Origin: AG2 sp036493735
GTDB lineage: Bacteria > Gemmatimonadota > Gemmatimonadetes > Gemmatimonadales > Gemmatimonadaceae
Direction of reading: 5' to 3'
DNA length: 64,000 nt
Assembly: GCA_036493735.1 (NCBI GenBank)
Contig: DASXPH010000103.1
Span: 1 to 64,000, forward strand
Part shown: one piece after another, positions 49,683-57,905 of the stretch
Numbering within the stretch: the first letter of the stretch is position 1
Layout of the letters: each line of letters begins with the position of its first letter
Notes under the pieces: model-generated
What the model saw: the letters and a program-made list of their open reading frames with translations, nothing else
What the model was told of the DNA's origin: nothing
Databases searched by the model: none
Made by a program: the position numbers and the translations under genes

Positions 49683-50870
49683 TCATCGACGTAGCGCGTA
49701 GAAGCCGTGCACGCCGCCGACGTAAAGTCGGTCACCATCGATTGCGGGCTTGGGCCAGTACTCCCCACCGACGCCCGGCACGAGACCCGTTTGCCACTTC
49801 ACCACTCCACTGCGTGTATCCAGCGCTACGAGATCGGCGGCGAAGTTCACGTAGGCGCTCGAATCATCCGTCGCGGCCGGACTCAGGTCCGCCGAGATTT
49901 CTCCAGCCGGCGACGCACGCCAATGTTCCAGGCCCGTCGCGGCGTCATATCCCACCACGGTGCCGGTGGAAGAGCCAACAACGACGACAGTGCCGGAAAC
50001 CGAGACGCGACGGAGATCGTTCCACCCGCCCGCCGGCGGCAGCTGATGAATCCGCGGCGCTACCCAGACAGTGGCTCCGGTCGCGGTATCGAGAGCAAAT
50101 ACTCTCCCATCCTCGATGGACGTGATCACCGTCCCCTGGTAAAGCGCCGCGTCCCCGACACAGCCGGCATATTGGCCAGTGACCTCGGGGAGAAATTCAT
50201 GTACCCAGCGTGTTGCACCTGTCGTCTTGTCATACGCGACGAGCGCGCCCGTCGCCGGATTCGTAAAGCGTTTCACCTCGACGAAGACCACTCCGCTCCC
50301 GAGCACCGGATCGTACGCTGAAGCCGAGTCGCCGGGCACGCGTGCCGACCAGCGTGCGGTCCCCGATTGCGCGTCGATTGCGAATACTTCCCCTTCTGGC
50401 GACGCGGCAAAGATCGTGGCGCCATCCGTGGCGATGCGGCCCATGCCGGGCTGCGCGCCATCCGCGGGTCGGAACGTCCATCGGTGAGCCCCGCTCGCGG
50501 CATCAAATGCAAAGACATGCTGATGGCCCATCACGGCGAGACCGCCGGCCAAGACGATGTTGAAGCCGAGGGTGAACGGGAATGCTCCTCCGCTAACGAC
50601 GCCCGTCGCCGAGCGCCATCGGAGTTGCCCGGTGGATTTATCAACGGCGACCATCTCGTGCGAGTAGCCACCGAAATACACCGCCGCCTGGTCATAGGCT
50701 GGGGCGACCGTCGCACTGGAGCCGGAAAGCTGCCAGATAACTCGCCCCCCAACGACTTCGGTCGGGACGTCTCTGCACGTCGTCAGCAAGCCGAGGCCAC
50801 TCCATGCGATGGCGATGACGACGCCACGCCAAATGGACCCGAGCCCACTGCCATCAATGCTGAAGATCAT
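49683..50870 (-). CDS. PQQ-type beta-propeller lipoprotein (BamB-like fold)
   Basis: The ATG at 50870 has GAAGGAG upstream and gives 395 aa; the longer frame before it is shadow. A signal with LGLLTTC suggests a lipoprotein. Repeated blades of the PQQ-like type follow: DKSTGQLRWRSATG, DAASGAHRWTFRPADG, DAQSGTARWSARVPG, DKTTGATRWVHEF, DTATGATVWVAP, DAATGLEHWRASPAG and DTRSGVVKWQTGLVPG, i.e. seven to eight blades with the AxDxxTGxxxW pattern. It is a periplasmic scaffold or binding protein. True BamB has other neighbours, so the role is open. Confidence 0.75.
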   Translation of the reverse strand: MIFSIDGSGLGSIWRGVVIAIAWSGLGLLTTCRDVPTEVVGGRVIWQLSGSSATVAPAYDQAAVYFGGYSHEMVAVDKSTGQLRWRSATGVVSGGAFPFTLGFNIVLAGGLAVMGHQHVFAFDAASGAHRWTFRPADGAQPGMGRIATDGATIFAASPEGEVFAIDAQSGTARWSARVPGDSASAYDPVLGSGVVFVEVKRFTNPATGALVAYDKTTGATRWVHEFLPEVTGQYAGCVGDAALYQGTVITSIEDGRVFALDTATGATVWVAPRIHQLPPAGGWNDLRRVSVSGTVVVVGSSTGTVVGYDAATGLEHWRASPAGEISADLSPAATDDSSAYVNFAADLVALDTRSGVVKWQTGLVPGVGGEYWPKPAIDGDRLYVGGVHGFYALRR

Positions 50871-51349
50871 GTCGACTCCTTCGCTGGCGACGCGCCGAAG
50901 ACAGGAGCGCACGTCAGCGGCGCGACGCTCCCGTCTTGTACACTCTTTGCGTGGCGGCGCTAACAAATGATTTCTCCGGCCGCAGGCATTCACCGTCACG
51001 TCAGTTTCTCCGCTGGTCGTGGCATAACTCAAGGCGCGGTAGACGCTCGAAAGCGACGTGTCTTGCTGCAACACGGGCATGTGCGTCGACGGCTGCGCCT
51101 CAGGTCGGAATCTTCTGAGCGGCGATGCTCAGTCAGACGGAACTCCGCACCTCCGCTGGCGCCAGGACGAGGATCGAGAAGGCGCAGCGCTAGGTAATTG
51201 TCCGCGCTTGTTCGTTCGCGCGCTCGAAATCGCGGACTCAAGCCGTCATTGACTCCGCGTGGCAGACCTTGCGACCGGGAATCAGGCCGCCGTCGACTCA
51301 ACGCAACTGGAGATATACAATGCGCTGAGGCCGGAACAACGCTCAGCGC
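50871..51349. other. Stretch without a supported gene
   Basis: Several overlapping open frames exist on both strands, but none has a ribosome-binding site plus protein-like composition. A plus-strand frame ending at 51479 overlaps the better-looking minus-strand scrap that follows. Confidence 0.3.
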
Positions 51350-51619
51350 TCATGCAAATAATGCAACGAACTCACCCTGGGCTGCAGATACGGCGTCGGG
51401 ACAATTAGTAGACGCTAACATCTCACTTCCCTCCGCGCAGGACGAGTCCGCGCTCGATGGCACGCCGTACCGCGCCTGAACCATTCGCGGCATTCCGCTC
51501 GCCGACAGCGTGACGAGGTACAGACCATCGAAAATGCCGAGGGCGAGCGGCGAAAGCGCGTGGCTTACCGTCCGATCATCAAGATCGTAAACGATCCTGG
51601 CACTGCACTCAAAGTGGGC
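51350..51619 (-). pseudogene. C-terminal scrap of an unknown protein
   Basis: Open from just after a TAA at 51620-51622 to a TGA at 51350 with no start codon. It reads protein-like: ARIVYDLDDRTVSHALSPLA, LGIFDGLYLVTLSASGMPRM. The beta-rich, secreted-like tail contains two Cys. An upstream stop and missing start suggest a nonsense-mutated or truncated gene. No family is named. Confidence 0.35.
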
Positions 51620-51726
51620 TTAACCGCTGCCACAAAGCAGATCAGACCCGAGACTGACCATGCCGCAAACGGCCGCGCGATCTGGCGCGGCGGTTTGTCG
51701 CTTGGCGTGCACTTTCACTCAGGCCT

Positions 51727-52104
51727 TTATGGCTTCTTCTTCGCTTCGGTCTTTTTCTCCTGCGCCTCCGCTTTCGCGTCCTCGTGTTGGTGCGATGCGA
51801 CCGCTCCGGTCATGGCATCGACGTTCACTTCTTCGACACCGGGTTTTCCTGCAACCTTGATGTCGTAGGAGTAGATCAGCTTGCCGTTTTCCCGCTCGAG
51901 TTCGTGCGATCTCACCTTACCGCCTGGTACCTCCGCGAGCGCAGTCTTACGCGCGGCCGCTTCAGTGATCTTCGCTTCCTTGCGCAACGACGCCTGGCTC
52001 TCCTTCTTGGCCTGAGGCTTCACCTCTTGCGCCGCGAGTTGCACGGCGCCGCCGCCCAAAAGCAAGCCAAGGGTGAGCACCTTTGATATTTTCACGATAC
52101 GCAT
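51727..52104 (-). CDS. Secreted PepSY-domain protein
   Basis: The ATG at 52104 follows GGAGGAGG and gives 125 aa. Signal peptide: VLTLGLLLGGGAVQLAAQ. The PepSY domain runs from about 48 to 103: ITEAAARKTALAEVPGGKVR, GKLIYSYDIKV, VEEVNVDAMTGAVASHQHED, the usual A-x-x-A-L-x-x-x-P-G and V-D-A-x-T-G signatures. The C-terminus is very Lys/Glu-rich. PepSY modules inhibit or sense peptidases in the periplasm. It is monocistronic. Confidence 0.8.
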   Translation of the reverse strand: MRIVKISKVLTLGLLLGGGAVQLAAQEVKPQAKKESQASLRKEAKITEAAARKTALAEVPGGKVRSHELERENGKLIYSYDIKVAGKPGVEEVNVDAMTGAVASHQHEDAKAEAQEKKTEAKKKP

Positions 52105-52306
52105 TTCGACCTCCTCCTTTTGCAAGTGCTGTCACCGGCCCTCGACAGTGGAAGTACTGCTCCTGATGCCGACGTGACACTCGTAATGTCCGCGCGTGCG
52201 CGCCGCTCGGCGCGGACGCCTCCAGCTGACGGGCGAGTTCGATAGCGACCGATTCCATCTCAGCCTCGTATGGCAGATTGATCATTCCGCCTCGGTAGCA
52301 AGAAGC

Positions 52307-52559
52307 GTGAACTCGCAGGCTGATCAGTTTGGTAAGCAGGACGTGCTAGCCGACATCGAGCGATCGTGGGAGCAACGTCAACTCGAGACGCTGATGCAGG
52401 AGATCGCCCAACGCTTGCGGCCGATCTGCGCGCGAAATGCCGGCGGAGGAGCTCGACCAACTCGTTGAGCGAATCGCTCGCGTACAACGGAAGTGGCAGC
52501 GAACGGACGCTCAGAATTTCCTGGGCGACTCGACGCGCCAACAAAAAGAGCTCGAGTGA
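52307..52559 (+). pseudogene. Small helical protein, broken by a frameshift
   Basis: From GTG 52307 the frame reads FGKQDVLADIERSWEQRQLE and MQEIAQRLRPICARN. The sense then shifts near 52437 into MPAEELDQLVERIARVQRKW and ends with TGA at 52557. Together it is an 83-residue all-helical protein. Small proteins with a LRP-x-C followed by MP-x-EEL-x-LV pattern look like one family, so I regard this as one gene with a frameshift, though two overlapping genes are possible. Confidence 0.45.
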
Positions 52560-52565
52560 ACGCGC

Positions 52566-52805
52566 CTAACGCGACCAGCTCAGAGCGATCAGACTCGCTG
52601 TAATCAGATCGCGCCAACCCGCGGGATACAGCCAGACGCGACGAAACGCCTCGCTCGAGGCAAAGATGAGGCAGCGCGGCCCGCGGCTCCCAGGGACATC
52701 GTCGGCATCGCGCTCGGTGACGGTCCAGAGCACATCATCCTCGTCGACGTACGTGACGCCGAGGCCGACGATCCGGAGTGGCTGGACCTCGCCGGATGCA
52801 CTCAA
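52566..52805 (-). CDS. Small hypothetical protein, paralogue of the gene at 27996
   Basis: 79 aa from a TTG that overlaps the stop of the upstream pseudo-receiver gene. It aligns with the 27996 product (WTVTERD, LIFASSEAFRRVWLYP, GWRDL, ALSWSR). Its stop codon TAG lies inside the octamer GCCTAACG/CGTTAGGC at 52562. Paralogy and coupling support it as a real gene; the function is unknown. In this copy it is linked to a receiver-like protein. Confidence 0.6.
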   Translation of the reverse strand: MSASGEVQPLRIVGLGVTYVDEDDVLWTVTERDADDVPGSRGPRCLIFASSEAFRRVWLYPAGWRDLITASLIALSWSR

Positions 52806-53215
52806 GCCGCAAAACCGTCCAACCGCTTCAGTTCACGGATCAGAACTCCCCGTGAGGCTCCCTTCGGGACGAGCGCATCGCAGCCAGCCGCGAACGCCCA
52901 ATCGGTATCGACCTCCGCCGTGTGACGCGTGTGTACGAGAATCTGAAGGCGAGGCAGGCGCCGCCGATCGCCTTTCAGCACGCTGACGACGCACGATCCT
53001 TCGGCGCATGGCACGTAGAGCTCGGAAACCATCAGATGTGAGAGCTCGCTGCGCGCGCGGCGAAGCGCGGCATCCCCCTCGCGCTCGGACACGGCTGAAA
53101 AGCCGCCGTCTGCGAGCGTCGCAACCGTCACGATCGATTCGTCGGGGCGGTCGTCCAGGACGATGACGGGTGGACGAATGGAAGCCGCCGGGTCGGAAAT
53201 TCCCAGAATACTCAT
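52802..53215 (-). CDS. Receiver-like (pseudo-REC) protein
   Basis: I start at ATG 53215 (GGAG upstream); 137 aa. The sequence follows a response-regulator receiver: VIVLDDRPDESIVTVATLAD for strand 1 and helix 1, LMVSELYVPCAEGS where the phospho-acceptor strand should be, LQILVHTRHTAEVD for strand 4, and GCDALVPKGASRGVLIREL with the conserved Lys. The acceptor Asp is replaced by Glu (SELYVP), so it is probably not phosphorylated and may be locked in an active-like state. It has no output domain. It is coupled to the small paralogue gene at 52566. Confidence 0.6.
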   Translation of the reverse strand: MSILGISDPAASIRPPVIVLDDRPDESIVTVATLADGGFSAVSEREGDAALRRARSELSHLMVSELYVPCAEGSCVVSVLKGDRRRLPRLQILVHTRHTAEVDTDWAFAAGCDALVPKGASRGVLIRELKRLDGFAA

Positions 53216-53549
53216 TGCGCTCCAATGCACGAGAGTCGTGCCCACGGCCGCCGAGATAGCGACCGTAACGAGCGCCAACGAGAAACGCGGTCTTCCTGGG
53301 GCCGACGGAGCTGAGCCGACGTCGGCGGGCGCAGAGGAGAAGGCGAATGCCGTCAGCCTTGCAGCTGCCCCTTCTTCCCGACAGCCTTCCGAAGAAACGT
53401 CGTTTCCTCCTCGAGCGCAAGGGCGAGATTGCAAGTGCCCAGTTTCGCGTTGGCGTCGAGACGAGAGGCGTTCCTTGTCTGGCGGCGGCTCGACGCGGTC
53501 CGTAGCCAGATCAAGTCGTCCGTGCGGCGTCCGGATCCGCTGAGCATGA

Positions 53550-53713
53550 GCAATGGCTCGTAGCTCGTGACGCGGCGGCCGTCGGTGCGCGCCACCATCA
53601 CACGGGGACCGCTCGGAGTCGAGCGGTTCCACGATCCACGCTCGGCGATGATCGCCGCATTCTTGTAGCTGGCCGGGAACATGTTCCCCGTGTGGAACGT
53701 TGTCGCACGCTCA
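53550..53713 (-). pseudogene. PQQ-dependent sugar dehydrogenase scrap
   Basis: A minus-strand stretch reads FHTGNMFPASYKNAAIIAE, RGSWNRSTPSGPRVMVARTD, GRRVTSYEPLL, closely matching the end of PQQ-dependent sugar (sorbosone-like) dehydrogenases, where Y-TG-MFP and A-HGSWNR are hallmarks. Sequence beyond both sides does not continue the enzyme. It is a relic of about 55 codons between the receiver-like gene and a plus-strand small gene. Confidence 0.5.
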
Positions 53714-53739
53714 CGTGCAGATGGCGCGCGGACTGCGGG

Positions 53740-53991
53740 ATGAATCCCAAAAAGCTCGGCAAGTTGGATAATGCGTCGCAAGAACGATGGAAGGCGTCGC
53801 TGCCGGCGTTCATAGAGGAGCTGTACTTCAAGCGGTTTGGCAAGGAGCAGCCCGATGTCGTGCGCTCGGTTGAGGAAATAGTGAGCGCAAAGGAACAGAA
53901 ACGATCGGCAAAACGGGAAGCGAGGTCGCGAGTGGACGGGCGTGCTACAGCAAAGCTGAACGATGCGCACGACGAGATCGAGCTTCCGTGA
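53740..53991 (+). CDS. Small charged helical protein
   Basis: The ATG at 53740 gives 83 aa (MNPKKLGKLDNASQERWKAS, LPAFIEELYFKRFGKEQPDV, SVEEIVSAKEQKRSAKREARS). It is strongly charged and helical, perhaps nucleic-acid or ribosome associated, with no family. A short hairpin (CGTGCT/AGCACG, 53999-54016) follows and may terminate it. Confidence 0.4.
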   Translation: MNPKKLGKLDNASQERWKASLPAFIEELYFKRFGKEQPDVVRSVEEIVSAKEQKRSAKREARSRVDGRATAKLNDAHDEIELP

Positions 53992-54030
53992 GAGCGTCCG
54001 TGCTTCTTTTAGCACGACAAGAATTTGCCG

Positions 54031-55257
54031 TCACTCGCCGATCGCCAACACAGACCCGAGCACGCGTCGGACAGCCCCGTCCGGCGCATCGTGCGCAACA
54101 AGGATTTTGATGCGGTGACGTGTTTCAGCGGTTGTCCCGCTGGTTTCGGCGGCTCGCATAACGTGTGAGAACACGTCCAAGACCTCGCGGCCGGTGACTT
54201 CGTACCCGTGGCCCTCGACGATCCAGTGGAGACTGAGGACACCAACTTCTAACGCAAACACAGGCAATCGCTCCGCGAAGTCCCTCGCAGCGCGTGCCAG
54301 CGTCCTCGGATCGCACGGACTTCGGCGCGCGAGATCCACCGCGAGATCATAGAGCCGCGCTTCCTTGGCCGCCGCAAACCATTTCCCTTCTTGGCCTGGC
54401 GTGTCCGCTGCAAGATCCGCCAGAATCGCCGATGGCTGCTTGTGCGGGTATTTCTTCGAGACAGCGCGGAAGGTCGCGAGGTAGGTTCCCCGACGATTCG
54501 CGCCCCGCCCGTATCGCTCGTACGCCTCATCGACGAAACCTGACGACAGCAGGATCTCTTCACACACACGATCAACGAAGCCATCCGGCGTCGACGGACC
54601 ACGACACGCCTCCGCGTAGCGAATTGCCTCCACCTTCTCTCCGCGAGCTGCGCGAGCCTTCACCACCCATTGCGTATAGTGCCAGAACTTCTCGGCCTGG
54701 AGAATATCGATGATCTCGGTATATCGCTCGGCGCGGAACAGCGCGCTGAGGCAGGCCGACGTACCGTGGAAATAGCCGCGCGTCTTCGGATCTGGATTGA
54801 GCGCCATGCGAGTGATGCCGACGAGGCGGTCGGCCCATTCCGACGCAATTTCCTTCGAACCACACAGCTCGCCCCAGTAGTCCGCGAGGGTCTCGATATA
54901 GGGAATCGCATCGGCCTCGTGCGCAGCCCAGAGCCGATCGAGCCAGGCCTCTCGCATATGTCGCTCGGCGGGAGCGCCGGCAATGATCGTTACGAGATCT
55001 GTGATCGCGCCGTTGACCGCGCTGCCGATGGCGCCCGACGAACTATCGATCTGCTCGAGGGCAGGTGACACGCGTTCAAGGAACGCGACGGCGCCCTCGG
55101 CTGCGAGCGTGCGGTCGGTTCGAGCGACCGCTTTGATCTCCGCGAGCGCCTCATTGATGCGTTCAATGGCTGGCCGCGATCCGCGCCACCCAAAGGCGTT
55201 ACGCCGAAATCGCGATTTGAATTTCCATGAGTATGATTGTTTGGATGCGCGCGCCAT
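54031..55257 (-). CDS. Conserved helical-repeat protein of unknown function
   Basis: 408 aa from ATG 55257 (MARASKQSYSWKF, GGAAA upstream); the earlier ATG at 55275 is less likely. The N-terminus is basic (FKSRFRRNAFGWRGSRPAIE). The rest is TPR/SEL-like helical hairpins: YTEIIDILQAEKFWHYTQW, KVEAIRYAEACRGPSTPDGF, YERYGRGANRRGTYLATFRA, GKWFAAAKEARLYDLAVDLA. I know this layout from a widespread family of about 400-aa uncharacterised proteins. No domain gives a catalytic role, and it is not in an operon. Confidence 0.6.
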   Translation of the reverse strand: MARASKQSYSWKFKSRFRRNAFGWRGSRPAIERINEALAEIKAVARTDRTLAAEGAVAFLERVSPALEQIDSSSGAIGSAVNGAITDLVTIIAGAPAERHMREAWLDRLWAAHEADAIPYIETLADYWGELCGSKEIASEWADRLVGITRMALNPDPKTRGYFHGTSACLSALFRAERYTEIIDILQAEKFWHYTQWVVKARAARGEKVEAIRYAEACRGPSTPDGFVDRVCEEILLSSGFVDEAYERYGRGANRRGTYLATFRAVSKKYPHKQPSAILADLAADTPGQEGKWFAAAKEARLYDLAVDLARRSPCDPRTLARAARDFAERLPVFALEVGVLSLHWIVEGHGYEVTGREVLDVFSHVMRAAETSGTTAETRHRIKILVAHDAPDGAVRRVLGSVLAIGE

Positions 55258-55866
55258 TGCTGTTTCCGTGGTCATTTAGTGGCATCGTTTGCGGTCGCTT
55301 CTACTTCTTCGATAACCGTCAGGATTCCCTCGATCGGTGCTACTGCGCCGAAGTTCATTCCGGTCATGGCGTAGCAGTCCCCGAAGAAGATCATCAACGT
55401 ACCGCCGCGCGGGCCACGAGAAGATCGACACGCGCGTGGAGAGTAACCGAGCGCGCGTCCCGCGTGAAAGTTCGGCGAGTGCCAGCGATCGGACCCTTTC
55501 TGGTGACGCGGGCCTAATTCCGGTGGAGATTCCGGCGATGCCGCTCCGGGGTCAGGCCGGTACTCGTGGATCCTCGATGTGGATCAGGTTTCTCTCAAGG
55601 TCGCTTTACCCTTCTGCGAACTTCGTGGCCCTCTCCTCACAGCGCCGTGCCTCCATCTCGCCGCAGAGCGCGTCGAGGCGATCGGGTCAATGCCTAACAA
55701 CGCATAGTAACGCCCGGGCTCCAGCTGGACAGCATGCCGAGCAGCTGATCCACCGTGACACGGGAGGCCAGCCCAGCCATGTTCTAGACAAGCCGTTGCG
55801 GGCGCCCCGGCCGAAGCCGGTCAAGACGCGCGTCGTCGGCCGGTTGCAGGAACGATGGGAGGTCCC
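55258..55866. other. Gene-free stretch before the GH16 gene
   Basis: No gene is supported here. Open frames are Arg/Ser-rich and lack ribosome-binding sites. A GCCTAACAACG sequence at 55691 recurs after the GH16 gene at 57714 in the same context (TCAATGCCTAACAACG), so the enzyme gene is bracketed by this short direct repeat. Confidence 0.4.
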
Positions 55867-57615
55867 ATGAAACACCTTCTCGTGCTGTTCGCGCTCGGAG
55901 TCGCCGCCTGTTCAGATGCCGCCCGGATCGTGAATCCGCCACCCAACTCCAAGAGCGCTCCCCTCATGGCGACGGCGCCCGCTGGCGTACCGGCGCCGCC
56001 GGCGGGATTCACGCTCACGTGGAGCGACGACTTCACCGGCGGCTCGGGCACGGGCCTCAACACGACCGACTGGAAGTACGACGTCGGCCCCGGCAGCAAC
56101 TACGGCACCGGCGAGATCGAAAGCACGACGAGCAGCACCGCGAACGTCTTTCAGGACGGGACTGGCAACCTCGTCATCAAGGCGATCCACACCGGCTCCA
56201 ACCCCACGAGCGGTTGGACCTCCGGACGTATCGAGACGCAACGCGCCGACTTTGGCGCACCGGCCGGCGGCGTGGTCCTGATGCAGGCGTCGATCCAGCA
56301 GCCCGACGCGAACCTCACCACCACGAACGGGCTCGGGTACTGGCCCGCGTTCTGGATGCTCGGGGCCGCGCTGCGCAGCGGCGGCACGTGGCCGAGTGTG
56401 GGAGAGATCGACATCCTCGAGGACGTGAACGCCCAGTCGGTGGTGTATGGGACGTTGCACTGCGGCTCATCGCCGGGCGGTCCCTGCAACGAGACGAGTG
56501 GGATCGGCTCCGGCCCACACGCCTGCTCCGGCTGCCAGACCGCATACCACACGTACGGCGTCCAGATCGACCGCTCCATCTCGCCGGAGCAGATTCGCTG
56601 GTACCTGGATGGCGCCAACTACTTCACGGTGAACGCGACACAGGTCGATGCGACGACATGGGCGAACGCAGTCGACCACCCGTTCTTCATCATCTTCGAT
56701 CTCGCGATGGGCGGCGGCTTCCCGAACGGCGTGCACGGGGGCACGACGCCGACGACCGCCACGGTCTCGGACGGCGCGATGCACGTCGCCTATGTCGCCG
56801 TCTACAACAAGGGCGCGGCGTCGAGCGGGACGAACATCGCCCTGAACAGGCCAGCGACCGCGTCTTCGCTGGAGAACTCGACGTTCCCGGCGTCGAACGC
56901 CGTCGACGGGAATACGGGCACGCGCTGGTCGAGCGCGTTCAGCGATCCGCAGTGGATCCAGATCGACCTCGGCCAGACGTACAGCATCAATCACGTGACG
57001 CTCAACTGGGAGGCCGCGTACGGAAAGGCGTACCAGATCCAGGTCTCGAACGATGCGAGCACCTGGACGACGATCTATTCCACGACAACCGGCAACGGCG
57101 CGATCGACGACCTCACGGGACTGAGCGGAACGGGCCGCTACATCCGGATGTACGGCACGCAGCGGGCGACGGCGTATGGATACTCGCTCTTCGAGTTCCA
57201 GGTGTACGGGACGCCATCGTCAGGCGGCAGCACGCTGCTCTCGCAGGGGCATCCGGCAACGGCATCCTCGCTGGAGAACGCGACGTTCCCGGCGTCGAAC
57301 GCCGTCGACGGGAATACGGGCACGCGCTGGTCGAGCGCGTTCAGCGATCCGCAGTGGATCTACGTCGACCTCGGCGCCACGCACACGATCAGCAAAGTGG
57401 TATTGAACTGGGAAGCGGCCTACGGCAAGGCCTTCCAGATCCAGACGTCCAACGACGCGACGAATTGGACGACGATCTACTCCACGACGACCGGCACTGG
57501 CGGAGTTCAGACGCTGAACGTCTCCGGCAGCGGGCGGTACGTGCGTATGTACGGGACGCAGCGAGCCACGCAATACGGCTACTCGCTGTGGGAATTCCAG
57601 GTCTACGGCACGTAG
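55867..57615 (+). CDS. Secreted GH16 glycosidase with two F5/8C (CBM32-like) domains
   Basis: The ATG at 55867 follows GGAGGTCCC; 582 aa. Lipoprotein signal LFALGVAACSD. The GH16 domain runs from about 48 to 315: TLTWSDDFTGG, GYWPAFWMLGAAL and the catalytic GEIDILEDVN (E-x-D-x-x-E: nucleophile, helper Asp, acid/base). Two discoidin-type (F5/8 type C) domains follow, each with NAVDGNTGTRWSS, WEAAYGKA and YIRMYGTQRAT. It should cut a beta-1,3 or beta-1,4 glucan or galactan outside the cell. The two carbohydrate-binding domains share a 78-bp identical block 402 bp apart. Confidence 0.85.
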   Translation: MKHLLVLFALGVAACSDAARIVNPPPNSKSAPLMATAPAGVPAPPAGFTLTWSDDFTGGSGTGLNTTDWKYDVGPGSNYGTGEIESTTSSTANVFQDGTGNLVIKAIHTGSNPTSGWTSGRIETQRADFGAPAGGVVLMQASIQQPDANLTTTNGLGYWPAFWMLGAALRSGGTWPSVGEIDILEDVNAQSVVYGTLHCGSSPGGPCNETSGIGSGPHACSGCQTAYHTYGVQIDRSISPEQIRWYLDGANYFTVNATQVDATTWANAVDHPFFIIFDLAMGGGFPNGVHGGTTPTTATVSDGAMHVAYVAVYNKGAASSGTNIALNRPATASSLENSTFPASNAVDGNTGTRWSSAFSDPQWIQIDLGQTYSINHVTLNWEAAYGKAYQIQVSNDASTWTTIYSTTTGNGAIDDLTGLSGTGRYIRMYGTQRATAYGYSLFEFQVYGTPSSGGSTLLSQGHPATASSLENATFPASNAVDGNTGTRWSSAFSDPQWIYVDLGATHTISKVVLNWEAAYGKAFQIQTSNDATNWTTIYSTTTGTGGVQTLNVSGSGRYVRMYGTQRATQYGYSLWEFQVYGT

Positions 57616-57632
57616 ACCGCCGGCGGCTTCCG

Positions 57633-57657
57633 GGCGGGCGTCCTCGAGGCGCCCGCC
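57633..57657 (+). terminator. GC-rich hairpin after the GH16 gene
   Basis: GGCGGGCG pairs with CGCCCGCC around a 9-nt loop, 17 bp after the stop. There is no T-run, so it is a weak terminator call. Confidence 0.4.
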
Positions 57658-57839
57658 AACCGTCAGGACGTCACCGACGACAGCTCTCGAAATCGAACCC
57701 GCTCGGGTTCAATGCCTAACAACGGAGACTATGCCGCGAGTCTGGCTATGAGCGGCTGTACATCTCGAGGAGATTGCCGACAGCTCCGAGACGGCGTCTC
57801 GCGACCGCATTGCCGCGATGGGGCTCATGCTGGAACACG

Positions 57840-57863
57840 GGCTCCGCGGCAACACGCGGAGCC
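57840..57863 (+). terminator. 9-bp hairpin upstream of the abiE-like genes
   Basis: GGCTCCGCG pairs perfectly with CGCGGAGCC around GCAACA and is followed by TTGCGTGT. It may end a transcript running from the GH16 side. A plus-strand frame across 57750-57955 (IADSSETASRDRIAAM) looks faintly protein-like but has no start. Confidence 0.35.
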
Positions 57864-57879
57864 TTGCGTGTGACGTAAC

Positions 57880-57905
57880 GTCGGCACATATTGAGATGTG
57901 CCGGC
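57880..57905 (+). promoter_or_regulatory. Inverted repeat over the abiEi-like start
   Basis: GTCGGCACAT (57880-57889) and ATGTGCCGGC (57896-57905) form an inverted repeat with one mismatch. It covers the GTG start at 57898. AbiEi antitoxins repress their own operon by binding inverted repeats at the promoter, so this is a likely autoregulatory site. Confidence 0.5.

Noticed and set aside
51198..51479. 93-codon plus-strand gene
   Set aside because: Overlaps the better-looking minus-strand scrap at 51350-51619 and has no ribosome-binding site.
56019..57719. 566-codon plus-strand frame overlapping the GH16 gene
   Set aside because: Extremely Arg/Asp-rich, in the +1 frame of an enzyme with intact catalytic motifs; a GC-skew shadow.
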